From positions 112,248,324 to 112,312,323 of the forward strand of contig OZ035960.1 of the NCBI GenBank assembly GCA_964034945.1: DNA of 64,000 nt, read 5' to 3'. The position numbers and the translations under genes were made by a program. The notes below the pieces were generated by a model, which worked only from the letters and a program-made list of their open reading frames with translations, searched no databases and had not been told where the DNA came from. Source of the DNA: Chrysopilus asiliformis. Its lineage: Eukaryota > Arthropoda > Insecta > Diptera > Rhagionidae. Shown piece by piece: positions 37,415 to 47,550 of the stretch; position 1 is the first letter of the stretch, and every line of letters starts with the position of its first letter.

Positions 37415-39480
37415 ATGCATGTTTCGCTGTACCAAACTCCATTCAAGAAACCTCAAAAAATCTTCCGAAGGGGGGGGGGGGGAGTTCCTAAAAGTATAAA
37501 ACGTATTAGACTGACGTATTTTATGGACACCCTGTTTTGAGGCTTTTAAGTTCAAAAATAAATAAGAACAGACGATTTAAAAAAAAAATCGAACACGTTT
37601 TGAGTAATTTTGAGATTTTTAAAAAATAGTGTTTGAAATCATCTTACACCAAGTCTCCTCTACTTATCTAATAGAAAGGATGTAGTTTTTCGCTATATGC
37701 TCTTTACCCATACATCCTTATAAAGGATTCCCATACTATGCTATTTCCAAATTCTTTGCTGTTGTCCAACGAATTATATTCCAATTTCCGACCTTTCGAT
37801 AAGAAATAAAATAAGAGAAAATCTATACTACTAACTATGGATACTATTGAGCTACTAGTACTAGAAATTCGTATCTGTATCGATAGCACGCATAATGCAT
37901 TGTGGACATCATTCGTTGTGGGTGAAAAAGGATGAAGGGGTGACACACAGCAGGAGGGGGGATCTATGAAAGCATAAGGCACAAGGTATATCAATAAAAA
38001 TCGCCTCTACCGATGTTATGCTATCAAATGTCGACGTGACCAATCGAAATCGAAACAAAATCTAGAAAATCGTTAGTTATATCCGCATATCTACACACAT
38101 ACTATATATCGATAAGTATTTTGGTTTCCTATATATTTTTGCAATAAAAAATATGATATTTCGAGTGTGCGTGTGTTTTTCCGGTGGATTGTTGTTTTGG
38201 AAAAAAATTACTTCGATGGAATCCTAAAAATTATGATTTTTCCGTCATTTATTATTTGTTAGGGGGTGCCTTATGACTTATCGAAATTGTTATTAGGTAT
38301 AACGAAATAGAAGGAAATTTTCTAAACACATTTTTAGCCATCACACCATCATCACCTCGAATTCATCCCCACTTTGATGTTTCTTTCCAGTTAGAATTTT
38401 TGCAAAATAGTCGAATTGTTTTCCCAGTTTTCATCTATATCTCGTTTTCAACATTCGATCTCTCTGTGGAGTTTCTTTTATGTGTCGATCTTATTTATTG
38501 TTATGGTAGAATAAGAAGTCATATTTTCCGATGAAAATGGGAAAAGGCAATAAAACGACACACAAATCAAATTTGATTAGAGACATTCCTTCGGAAATGT
38601 CATCATTCGACGAGGAAGTAAGGTAAATTGGAATGATTTGCTATGGACTTGGAATTTTTCAGCATGAATCCCCCTACACCCGCACGTAAAATAAATAAAT
38701 AAAAACAAAATACTAGAAAGAATTATATATGATTCGCCAACGATTCCAGCCAGGTATAATGAATTATGCTCCCAAACAGATAATGAAGCAACAAAAGCTC
38801 ATGCGAATTTCCCGATTATGTGTTTTCTTTTTCGCTCCTCTCCGCCCCACTTTCATTTCGGCAGCCTTCATAGACCGCCCCAAAGATATCCCATTCAATT
38901 TTATTTTTCCCTGCGCCTCATCCTGGTGTGATAATAAAAGGCAAACAGATAATGGGCAAAATATCAAAAGAAAAAATATATATATACACAATATATATAT
39001 ATAAAGTCAAGCAAAAGAGTCTGGGAAAATGAGAAAAAAATTTCCGGGACGAACATTAGAAAAGTGGAAAAGTGAGAGGGAAATAAAATGAAATGAAATT
39101 GGCAAATATTTTTATTGGAAAAGCTTTCTTGAATCTCTAATTTATTTTTCTTTTGATATTCGTCTGGAAATTTATTGGATTTAAATCTAATATTTTTATT
39201 GCCTAACAAAATTATTCGATTTGTTGATTTCCCTTTTTTTATTGTTTCGATGTCACTAAAAATTTCTTTTGCGATTTTCTATTAGTTTATTTTTTTTTTT
39301 TCCCATAATTATTTTCCTTTTTGATGATAGATCATTTAATGGAAATGTGAGAAAATCTTTTGAATAATAAAAATCGAAATAATTCACGAATGGCGGAAAG
39401 TCGATTTATGAAATTTTCAAAAAGAACTGCTAGCAAAGAACTGCCTTTTCCTTATTTCGTGATCCTTTTTTCGCAATTTT
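37415..39480. other. AT-rich DNA without recognised gene
   Basis: A 12-G run lies at about 37471. A 96-codon minus frame (37994-37704) has no motif. TATATA runs lie near 38980. Confidence 0.3.
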
Positions 39481-39860
39481 TAAAAGCTTGTATTTAGCTT
39501 GCATTTTTGTTTGTTTATCTCTTTGTCAGGGTCGAATTTTGTAACCGATTTTTTTTTGTTTTTTTTTTTTTTTTTTTGCCACACCAAAACCGTCTTCTTC
39601 CCACTCATTTGATCATGAGTACTAACACCAGCATACTAAGAAGGAATGGCAACTGCGAGATTAAGGTCGCCGAGCTTTAAGCTTTTGGCGATTATGGTCA
39701 GTTTTTCATGCTGTTTTGTTGTTCAGGCTTGAAATATCTTGGTGTTTTATCTATGGTTTTTCGAACTTTGGGATTTTTTTTTAAATAGTTTTTTTTTTGA
39801 AAATAGTTTTTTTTTAAATGTACTAAAAAGCGAAAAATAACTTTTTGGACGTTGTGTATC
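39481..39860 (+). repeat. AGCTTGTATTTAGCTTGC-family repeat, truncated
   Basis: Head AAAAGCTTGTATTTAGCTTG with a long T-run at 39550-39577; the inner units are lost. It leads into the AGAAATAAAAGAGAGATAAA segment that precedes gene copies 1-3. Confidence 0.5.
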
Positions 39861-40106
39861 AGAAATAAAAGAGAGATAAATATTTATTTTTGATTGTTCT
39901 AATATTTATCTAGGCCTTTTTTTCTTATACACAGCACCACAAACTTTTTTTTCCTTTTTTAGTACCTACATCTTTTAATAATTTGTCATGTTGTTATGTC
40001 ATTTTTGATACACATTCATGTCAATAAAGTCACCTCTAAAAATTAGTTTTTGTATGGCCAAGAAATAGCGTGATATCTAAAACCTCTCATCCATGAAACT
40101 GATATC

Positions 40107-40115
40107 TATATAAAA
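40107..40115 (+). promoter_or_regulatory. TATA-like box of copy 1
   Basis: TATATAAAA lies 41 nt ahead of the start codon, leaving room for a 5' leader of roughly 10-20 nt. It is identical to the box of copy 2 although this copy is a pseudogene. Confidence 0.5.
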
Positions 40116-40155
40116 TGGAAAATCCGTCTTTCCTAGATTTAGTTAAATTTCAGCA

Positions 40156-40847
40156 ATGATGAAAGCATGTTTCATTCTTTTGTGGTTTTCAGTTTATCAG
40201 AATTTTCAGGTAAATTTAATTGTAAATTAAAATCAAATCCGTTTTTCTAAACAATACTTTATTTTAAGATTGGAGGAGGACGAAAAATTGAACTAACTGA
40301 TTTCAAATGCACTTTTAATACTGAAATTTCCGTTCCTTAATTTTGTTTTTTACGCGAAACCCAATCCGGATAAAACTTAGCAAACTTTGGTTGCTATTTC
40401 AAGGAGCCATTAAAAGATTTCTGGGTAATGCCTATAAAATTAAGCGTTAACATTGTCTAACATATTAAAAAGGCTACAGTGATTTTATATCGGAAAGTTG
40501 GTTCAGTATTTAGGAAGTGGATGGTGAATTTGAGACAAAATTATTGTAAAGTATTTGCCGACGATTCGCAACTTTCCTTGCTAAAACTCGTTGTGCAACA
40601 GATCCACAGATATTGCCCAAAATGTACTAAATGCCCAGTTGAAGTAAGTTTAAATAATCTTTAAATATATTTCAGTTACTTAAAACATGTTTTTTAGGGA
40701 AATTTTACCGTATTTAATTGTCCTTTGCCTCTTATATTTCTGCCGCCCACAATACCAAAAGGCGCCTTCAGGATAGATACAAGTTTTATCAACAGGCACA
40801 TGAATGAAACATATTTCATGATCCGTTATTCTGTTCAGATCAAATAA
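40156..40847 (+). pseudogene. DUF1091-like secreted protein, copy 1 (two in-frame stops)
   Basis: This is the first of four tandem paralogues. Exons aligned to the intact copies are 40156-40209, 40269-40424, 40473-40643 and 40698-40847; every intron is phase 0. Exon 1 begins MMKACFILLWF, a hydrophobic signal peptide like its sisters. In exon 2 two codons that are CAA (Gln) in copies 2-4 are TAA: one after the SVP motif and one in SGxNLANF. Exons 3 and 4 remain open, with the YRKVGS motif, the Cys cluster CPKCTKCPVE and the C-terminal PPTIPKGAFR motif, ending VQIK-stop. Splice sites, a TATA-like box and an AATAAA at 40871-40876 are kept, so it may still be transcribed. Exon lengths match the intact copies exactly (54, 156, 171 and 150 nt), so the stops are the only visible lesions and decay looks recent. 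The exon 3 acceptor (AG at 40471-40472) is the least certain border. Confidence 0.75.
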
Positions 40848-41353
40848 TAATGCTGATGTTAAATTGTCGTAATAAATTTTCAATTTAAAATCAATCAGAC
40901 GTTTGTTTTTTCCTTGCCAGATTGCGGAAATTTACGAAACGGCGTTGAACTTAATTTTGTACTGAAAATATAGTTTTATCGATCAGCGGTGAGATGGTAG
41001 CTTTCTTACATAATTATACCTCATATGATGAAAAATTGAATTTTATGTTGAATTTTTTTCAAACAAAAATATTTGAAAACTCGAGAACAAATTGAAAAGG
41101 CATTTATCAAAAGTTAAACCTCGTTTAAAAATGCGAGAAATTGAACCACTCCTTCCTCCTCTCCCACACAAATGAACAAGATTTTTCAGATTTTCTCGAC
41201 AACGATTCATTTTTTTTAAATTGTTCAAACAGAAGTGTGTAGGAGAGAGAAATTTGTTCGAAGGATGGAAGGAAATTTGTTTGGTGGAGGGGAATTTTTT
41301 TTATCGCAGGTGGGAGAGAGTATTTTGGAAAGAGGGGGGGGGGCAGAGAACTA

Positions 41354-42256
41354 AAGGGTGATCCAATAAGAGCTTCCTATTTTTTTTAAATAAAACACAT
41401 AATAATTAACATATTGAGGAAAATCTTTATTTAAGTTTGTTAGTTTGGTTCATGCCATTTAATGTTTAAAGATAATTTCCTTCAAATGTTGCCCACGACT
41501 AACTCTTAAATGATGCATTCTGTCGGTCCAATTTTCGACCACTCTTTCAAGCATCTCGGTCGGTATTCCGCGAATAGCACGGGTTATGTTTGCTTCCAAA
41601 GCTGTTATCGTTCCGGGTTTATCAACGTAAACAAGAGATTTCACATATCCCCACAGAAAGTAATCCAATGGTGTCAGATCACAAGATCTCGGTGGCCAAT
41701 TAACAGGACCATTTCTTGAGATGATGTTTTCATCGAACGTTACCCTCAATAAAGCGATTATATCGTTAGCTGTATGACATGTAGCGCCATCCTGTTGAAA
41801 CCCCAAGTCAGCTACATCAATATCTTGAATTTTTGGCAACAAAAATTCATTGATCATTACTCTGTATTGATGCCCATTGACAGTAATACGCACTCCTTCC
41901 GCATTTTTAAAGAAATACGGCCCGATGATGCCTACTGTAGCAATATTCGGGCTGTACGCACTCTGGTTGATGGATGAATGTCTAATAGTGTAAAATTAGT
42001 TCGAAATTTGGTGATGGTTTCACGAATAGTGCGTTCAGTGGGACGATTATGACGACCAAAATGTGGACGAAGAGCTCTGTAACAATTCCTAACTGAGCAC
42101 TGATTTTGGAAATAAGTTTCCACAATTAGTAAACGTTGTTCACACGTAAGTCTATTCATGATGAAATGGCAAATGGTCATATAGACAAGCCAGTTGACAC
42201 ATAAGAACTGTCAAAACAACCCTATTAGAAAAAGTACCTCCAATTGGATCACCCTT
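41354..42256 (-). mobile_element. rosa-type (DD41D) mariner relic
   Basis: TIRs AAGGGTGATCCAAT occur at both ends with TA on each side (41352-41353 and 42257-42258). The minus strand carries transposase scraps: an N-terminal helix-turn-helix part (42180-41932, LTCEQRLLIVETYF) and a C-terminal catalytic part (41893-41459). The latter holds QQDGATCHTA and WPPRSCDLTPLDYFLWG; 41 residues separate the second and third catalytic Asp, the spacing of rosa elements. The central region with the first Asp is deleted and a frameshift lies near 41940, so the 903-bp element is dead. It sits in the spacer between gene copies 1 and 2, in an area that copies 2 and 3 share without it. Confidence 0.8.
41459..42180 (-). 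pseudogene. mariner transposase, internally deleted and frameshifted
   Basis: The open piece 42180-41932 gives an N-terminal DNA-binding region ending DIHPSTRVRTAR. Shortly after, the frame shifts and the sequence joins GIIGPYFF, a motif that normally comes near the middle of the catalytic domain, so the segment with the first Asp is missing. The second open piece 41893-41459 holds the last two Asp of the DDD triad and ends in a normal C-terminus (HLKEIIFKH). It cannot make an active transposase; the HTH part could still bind TIRs if expressed. Confidence 0.8.
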
Positions 42257-42543
42257 TATTTCAGAATCAACAAAAATTCAAGAGAGATATCAGAAATAAA
42301 AGAGAGATAAATATTTGTTTTTGATTGTTCTAATATTTGTCTAGGTCTTTTTTTCATACACACAGCACCACAAATTTTTTTTTTCCTTTTTTAGTACATT
42401 TTTTTAATAATTTAATAATTTGTCATGTTGTTATGCCGTTTTTAAAACACATTCATGTCAATAAAGTCACCTCTAAAAATTAGTTTTTGTATGATTACAA
42501 AATAGCGTAATATCTAAAATCTCTGATCTATAAAACTGATATC

Positions 42544-42552
42544 TATATAAAA
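42544..42552 (+). promoter_or_regulatory. TATA-like box of copy 2
   Basis: TATATAAAA is 40 nt upstream of the ATG, within a stretch (TAGATTTAGTTAAATTTCAG) that is nearly the same before every copy. Confidence 0.5.
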
Positions 42553-42592
42553 TGGAAAATCCGTTTTTACTAGATTTAGTTAAATTTCAGCA

Positions 42593-43442
42593 ATGATGAA
42601 AGCACCTTTCATTCTTTTGTGGTTTACAGTTTATCACAATTTTCAGGTAAATTTTACTAGCAAATTAAAATCAAATCCGTTTTGCTAAACAATACTTTAT
42701 TTTAAGATTGGCAGAGGACGAAAAATTGAAGTAATTGATATTAATTGCACTTTTAATAATGGAATTTGCGTTTCTCAATTTTGTTTTTTACGCAAATCCC
42801 GATCTGGACAAAACTTAGCAAATTTTGGTTGCGATTTCACTGAGCCCTTAAAAGCCTTCTGGGTAAGATCTATGCAACTATTGGTCGTTTGCACCAACTA
42901 AACTTAGCAATTTAAGCTGAACTTAAATTATTTAAGTCTCAGAATTTCTATGGTTTAAGGTAGGTTAAGTACACCTTATTTTTTTTAAAAAATAGTTGGC
43001 GCAAACGGTCCTAAGTGTTACATAATAATTTAATGATCTTAAATGGCACATACTTGTATATTTAAGTTAAAAGGGACTTTATACCGGAAAGTTGGTTCAA
43101 CATTTAAGCAGTGGATGTTGAATTTCAAAGAAAATTATTGTCAAGTATTTGCTGATGATTCGCAATTAACTTTGTTAAAAATTATTGTGCGACAGGGACA
43201 AAGATACTGCGCAAAGTGCCAAAAGTGTCCGTTTGAAGTAAGTTTAAAAATGTTAAAAAAAAAAAAATTTTTTTTTGTTACATGTGTTTTAGGGAAATTT
43301 AACGGCCTCAAATTTTCCTTTGCCTCGTATATTGCTGCCGCCTACAGTACCAAAAGGCGTCTTCAGGTTAGATGTAAGTTTTATCAATGTGGACATGAAT
43401 GTAACATTTATAATGGTCCATTTATATGTTCAGATCAAATAA
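42593..43442 (+). CDS. DUF1091-like secreted Cys-rich protein, copy 2
   Basis: Exons are 42593-42646, 42707-42862, 43067-43237 and 43293-43442, all phase 0 with GT-AG introns, giving 176 residues. Residues 1-18 (MMKAPFILLWFTV...) form a short signal peptide, so secretion is expected. The mature part has eight Cys: four in exon 2, one in the ENYCQ motif of exon 3 and three in YCAKCQKCPFE. Three N-glycosylation sequons are visible (NCT, NLT, NVT). The pattern of a YRK-x-G-x6-W-x2-N-x3-YC block, then a CP(x)EG stretch, then PLPRILLPPTVPKG-x-FR and a short beta-like tail matches what I know of insect DUF1091 (DM8) proteins, a family of about 170-190 residues with mostly unknown function and possible lipid or odour-ligand binding. 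That assignment is inference from pattern. Intron 2 holds a MITE. AATAAA lies at 43466-43471, 24 nt past the stop. The first of two adjacent ATGs is used as start. Confidence 0.75.
42881..43011 (+). mobile_element. 131-bp MITE in intron 2 of copy 2
   Basis: Imperfect terminal inverted repeats TTGGTCGTTTGCACCAACTA and TAGTTGGCGCAAACGGTCC are flanked by TA on both sides (42879-42880 and 43012-43013). Copy 4 shows the empty site, with CAAC running straight into AGTGCTACATA. TA duplication suggests a Tc1/mariner-type non-autonomous element. Confidence 0.6.
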
Positions 43443-44034
43443 TAATGCTGATGTTAAATTGTCGTAATAAATTTTCAATTTAAAATCAATCAGACGTTTG
43501 TTTTTTCCTTGCCAGATTGCGGAAATTTACGAAACGGCGTTGAACTTAATTTTGTACTGAAAATATAGTTTTATCGATCAGCGGTAAGATGGTAGCTTTC
43601 TTACATAATTAAACCCCATATGATGAAAAATTTGATTTTATGTTGAATGTTTTTCAAACAAAAATATTTGAAAACTCGAGAACAAATTGAGGTAGAAAGC
43701 TGAAACTTGGAACAGAAAAGGTATTTATCAAAAGTTAAACCTCGTTTAAAAATGCGAGAAGTTGAACTACTCCTTCCTCCTCTCCCACACAAATGAACAA
43801 GATTTTTCAAATTTTCCCGACAACGATTAATTTTTTTTTAAATTGTTCAAACAAAAGTGTGTAGGAGAGAGAAATTTTTTGAAAGGATGGAACGAAATTG
43901 GTTTGGTGGAGGGGAATTTTTTTTATCGCAGGTGGGAGAGAGTATTTTGTGGAGAGGAGGGGAGGAGAACTATAAGTTACAAGCGGATAGACGAATACTT
44001 CCATTCTAGCTCTACGAAACGGAACCCGAGTAAG

Positions 44035-44220
44035 TATCAAAAATTTGTAATTAACCAAAAAAAATCTGACTGAATAACCAAATGGCTCTCAAAATCACAA
44101 TTTTTGTAAAAAAAATCATCTTAAAATTTGTCAATTACAAAAAAATCTGTCGAAATTACCAAAACGTCTCTCCAAATCACAAAAAAAATATATTTCAGAA
44201 TCACCAAAAATTCAAGAGAG
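44035..44220. repeat. Degenerate AAATCTGTC-AAATTACC tract
   Basis: Loose 20-25-bp units of the form AAAAATCTGTCGAAATTACC. A longer version follows copy 4. Confidence 0.6.
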
Positions 44221-44467
44221 ATATCAGAAATAAAAGAGCGATAAATATTTATTTTTGGTTTTTCTAATATTTATCAGTTTTTTTTTCATATACACAGCAC
44301 CACAAACTTTTTTTTCCCTTTTTTAGTACATTTTTTTAATAATTTGTCATATTGTTATGCCGTTTTTAAAACACAATCATGTCAGATAAAGTCACCTCTA
44401 AAAATGAAATTTTGTATAGTCACAAACTAGCGTGATATCTAAAATCTCTGATCCATAAAACTGATAT

Positions 44468-44476
44468 CTACTCAAA
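44468..44476 (+). promoter_or_regulatory. Degenerate TATA position of copy 3
   Basis: The aligned position reads TACTCAAAA. The change could lower or shift transcription relative to copy 2; this is inference from sequence alone. Confidence 0.35.
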
Positions 44477-44517
44477 ATGGATAATCAGTCTTCCCTAAAT
44501 TTAGTCATATTTCAGCA

Positions 44518-45572
44518 ATGATGAAAGTATCTTTCATTCTTTTGTGGTTTTCAGTTTATCACAATTTTCAGGTAAATTTTATTTGCAAATTAAAATCAAA
44601 TCCGTTTTGCGAAACAATATTTTTTTTTTAAGATTGGAGGAGGACGAACAATTGAAGTAACTGATATGAATTGCAATTTTAATAATGGAATTTGCGTTTC
44701 TCAATTTTGTTTTTTACGCAAATCCCGATCTGGACAAAACTTAGTATACTTTGGTTGCGATTTCCCTGAGCCCGTAAAAGACTTCTGGGTAAGACCTATG
44801 CAGCTAGTGTTCGTTTGCACCAACTAAACTTAGCAATTTAACTATTTAGTGTTTAACCATTGAACCATTTCTGATTCATGGTTTATACTCGACCTTTTAG
44901 CATTGAATCCTGACCTGTTGGGGGGAAATTTGGATGTGAAAACATCCGCAAAAATAATATAATTTTGTTGTTTTTGCAGACCTTATAAGCCGAGAAATTC
45001 CAATAGGATTCAATGCTAAAAGGTCGAGTATAAACCATGAATCAGATATGGTTCAATGGTTAAACACTAAATAGTTAAGGTAGGTTAAGTACAACGTATT
45101 TTTTTTATGAATAGTTGGCGCAAACGGTCCTAAGTGTTACATAATAATTTAATGATCTTAAATGGCACATACTTGTATATTTAAGTTAAAAGGGACTTTA
45201 TACCGGAAAGTTGGTTCAACATTTAAGCAGTGGATGTTGAATTTCAAAGAAGATTATTGTAAGATATTTGCTGACGATTCGCAATTAACTTTTTTAAAAA
45301 TTATTGTGCGACAGGGACAAAGATACTGCGCAAAGTGCCAAAAGTGTCCGTTTGAAGTAATTTTAAAAATGTTTAAAAATGTTCAAAAAATTTTTTTTTG
45401 TTACACACAACATGTGTTTTAGGGAAATTTAACGGTCTCAAATTATTCTTTGCCTCGTATATTGCTGCCGCCTACAGTACCAAAAGGCGTCTTCAGGATA
45501 GATGCAAGTTTAATCAATATGCAAATGAATGTAACATTTATAATGGTCCATTTATATGTTCAGATCAAATAA
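44518..45572 (+). CDS. DUF1091-like secreted Cys-rich protein, copy 3
   Basis: Exons are 44518-44571, 44633-44788, 45186-45356 and 45423-45572, phase 0 throughout, 176 residues. It is the closest relative of copy 2: both have the NNGICVSQFCF segment with an extra Cys, the same exon 3 start (LKGTLYRKVG) and the same MITE in intron 2. Eight Cys are in the mature part. Differences include a changed sequon in exon 2 (NCNF instead of NCTF), VYFGC for ANFGC, and INMQMNVT near the C-terminus. Intron 2 is 397 bp, the longest of the four, because a second palindromic element lies inside the first. The exon 3 donor is GTAATT rather than GTAAGT, a weaker site. The upstream box reads TACTCAAAA where copies 1 and 2 have TATATAAAA. 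AATAAA lies at 45596-45601. The reading frame is intact, so I treat it as a gene. Confidence 0.75.
44806..45130 (+). mobile_element. Intron 2 MITE of copy 3, interrupted by a second element
   Basis: This is the same element as in intron 2 of copy 2 (GTTTGCACCAACTAA start, TAGTTGGCGCAAACGGTCC end), at the same intron position. It is split by the palindrome at 44841-45075. Confidence 0.6.
44841..45075 (+). mobile_element. 235-bp palindromic element nested in the intron 2 MITE
   Basis: Terminal inverted repeats of about 70 bp begin ACTATTTAGTGTTTAACC and differ at about one position. Both sides continue into TTAA, so a TTAA-type target site is possible. The spacer is about 95 bp and has no coding potential. 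It is absent from copy 2 at the same place. Confidence 0.65.
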
Positions 45573-46105
45573 TAATGCTGATGTTAAATTGTCGTAATAA
45601 ATTTTTAATTTAAAATCAATCAGACGTTTGTTTTTTCCTTGCCAGAATGCGGAAATTTACGAAACGGCGTTGAACTTAATTTTGTACTGAAAATATAGCT
45701 TTATCGATCAGCGGTGAGAGATGGTAGCTTTCTTACATAATTAAACCTCATATGATGAAAAATTGGATTTTTTGTTGAATTTATGTCATACAAAAAGATT
45801 TGAAAACTCGAGAACAAATTGAGGTAGAAAGCTGAAACTTGGAACAGAAAAGGTATTTATCAAAAGTTAAACCCGTTTAAAAATGCGAGAAATTGAACCA
45901 CTCCTTCCTCCTCTCCCACACAAATTAACAAGATTTTTCAACTTTTCCCGAATACGATTTTAGTAAATTGTTTTAATAATTTGTCATGTTGTTATGTCGT
46001 TTTGAAAACACATTCATGTCAGATAAAGGCACCTCTAAAAATGAGTTTTTGTATAGTCACGAACTAGCGTGATATCTAAAATCTCTGATCCATGAAACGG
46101 ATATC

Positions 46106-46114
46106 TACTCAAAA
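46106..46114 (+). promoter_or_regulatory. Degenerate TATA position of copy 4
   Basis: It reads TACTCAAAA, as in copy 3, 41 nt upstream of the ATG. Confidence 0.35.
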
Positions 46115-46154
46115 TGGATAATCAGTCTTTCCTAAATTTAGTCAAATTTCAGCA

Positions 46155-46864
46155 ATGATGAAAGCATCTTTCATTCTTTTGTGGTTTTCAGTTAATTGCA
46201 ATGTTCAGGTAAATTTTATTTGCAAATTAACGTCAAATCCGTTTTGCTAAACAATACTTTATTTTAAGATTGGCAGAGGACGAAAAATTGAAGTAACTGA
46301 TTTAAACTGCACTTTTAATAATGAATTTTCCGTTCCTCAATTTTGTTTTTTACGCAAATCCCGATCTGGACAAAACTTAGCAAATTTTGCTTGCGATTTC
46401 ATTGAGCCGTTAAAAGATTTCTGGGTAAGACCTATACAACAGTGCTACATAATAATTAAATCACTTTAAATGGCACATATATTTAAGGTAAAAGCGATTT
46501 TATACCGGAAAGTTGGTTCAACATTTAGGCCGTGGATGTTGAATTTGAAAGAGGATTATTGTAAGATATTTGCTGACGATTCGCAATTAACTTTGTTAAA
46601 AATTCTTGTGCAACAGGGACAAAGATACTGCGCAAAGTGCAAAAAGTGTCCAATTGAAGTAAATTTAAAAATGTTTAAAAATATTATTTTTGTTACTTAC
46701 AACTTGTTTTTTAGGGAAATTTTACGGCCTTAAATTATCCTTTGCCTCTTATATTGCTGCCGCCCACAATACCAAAAGGTGTCTTCAGGTTAGACGCAAG
46801 TTTTGTCAATACGCACATGAATGTAACATATTTAATGATCCATTTTTATGTTCAGATCAAATAA
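46155..46864 (+). CDS. DUF1091-like secreted Cys-rich protein, copy 4
   Basis: Exons are 46155-46208, 46269-46424, 46488-46658 and 46715-46864, phase 0, 176 residues. Signal peptide MMKASFILLWFSV. The mature part has seven Cys because the NNEFSVPQ segment lacks the extra Cys of copies 2 and 3; a Cys in SVNCNV lies near the predicted signal cleavage point. Exon 3 runs VKAILYRKVGSTFRPW to KCKKCPIE, and exon 4 begins GNFTALNYPLP and keeps PPTIPKGVFR. Three sequons (NCT, NFT, NVT) are present. Intron 2 is only 63 bp and has no MITE, so it shows the uninterrupted state. The downstream tail shared by copies 1-3 breaks off soon after the AATAAA at 46888-46893, so this copy marks the edge of the duplicated block. 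Its mixture of copy-1-like and copy-2-like residues suits an intermediate branch. Confidence 0.75.
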
Positions 46865-46974
46865 TAATGCTGATGTTAATTTGTCTTAATAAATGTTCAA
46901 TTTAAAATCATTTAGAATTTTGTTTTTTCCTTGCAAGATTGCGCAAAACGAAATGGTGTTTAACTCGGGAAAGA

Positions 46975-47395
46975 ATCAAAAATTTGTGATTAACCAAAAA
47001 AAATCTGTCGAAATAACAAATAGTCTGTCGTGATAACAAAAAATCTATGGAGAAAAATGCTTCTCAAAATCGCCATTTTTGCGAAAAAAAAATCCCATCG
47101 AAATCATTTTAATTTGTCAATTTCAAAAAATCTGTCAAAATTACCAAAAATCTGTTAAAATCAGGAAATATCTTTCAAAATCACCAAAAATTCTGTCGAA
47201 ATTACTGAAAAAAGATCCATTGAAAAACAGAAAAAATCTATCAATTTAACAAAAAAAATTGTGAATTCAACAAAGATTCTATCAAAATCAACTAAATCTG
47301 TCAAAATTACCAAAAATCTGTTAAAATCAGGAAATATCTTTCAAAATTACAAAAAAATCCCTCAAAATCACCAAAAATCAGTGGAAATTTAATCG
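46975..47395. repeat. Degenerate AAATCTGTCAAAATTACC tract
   Basis: About twenty loose units including a near-exact duplication of AAATCTGTCAAAATTACCAA at 47125 and 47306. It borders the gene cluster on the right. Confidence 0.65.
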
Positions 47396-47417
47396 AAAGC
47401 TCGAATATTGAGTACAC

Positions 47418-47550
47418 TAACCCCTAATTTATTCACTAGGAGTTAAGCCGAGTTAGTGAGTTAAGGGAGTTAGCTAACCTTATTTTCCATGTTAAAGGTG
47501 AGTTAAGGGAGTTAAGGCGATTTAACTCCTAGTGAATAAATTGGCCGTTA
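47418..47550. mobile_element. MITE with CTAATTTATTCACTAGGAGTTAA ends
   Basis: Left AATTTATTCACTAGGAGTTA and right TTAACTCCTAGTGAATAAAT form about 25-bp inverted ends around GAGTTAAGGGAGTTA repeats. About 133 bp; the target duplication is unclear. Confidence 0.65.

Noticed and set aside
36988..37555. Long frames of RLRLRL, ITITIT and NRNRNR
   Set aside because: Produced by the TAATCG hexamer on both strands; not proteins.
43043..43483. 146-codon single-exon frame in gene copy 2
   Set aside because: It reads through the donor at 43238 and changes frame in exon 4; the spliced phase-0 frame is the one conserved in all four copies.
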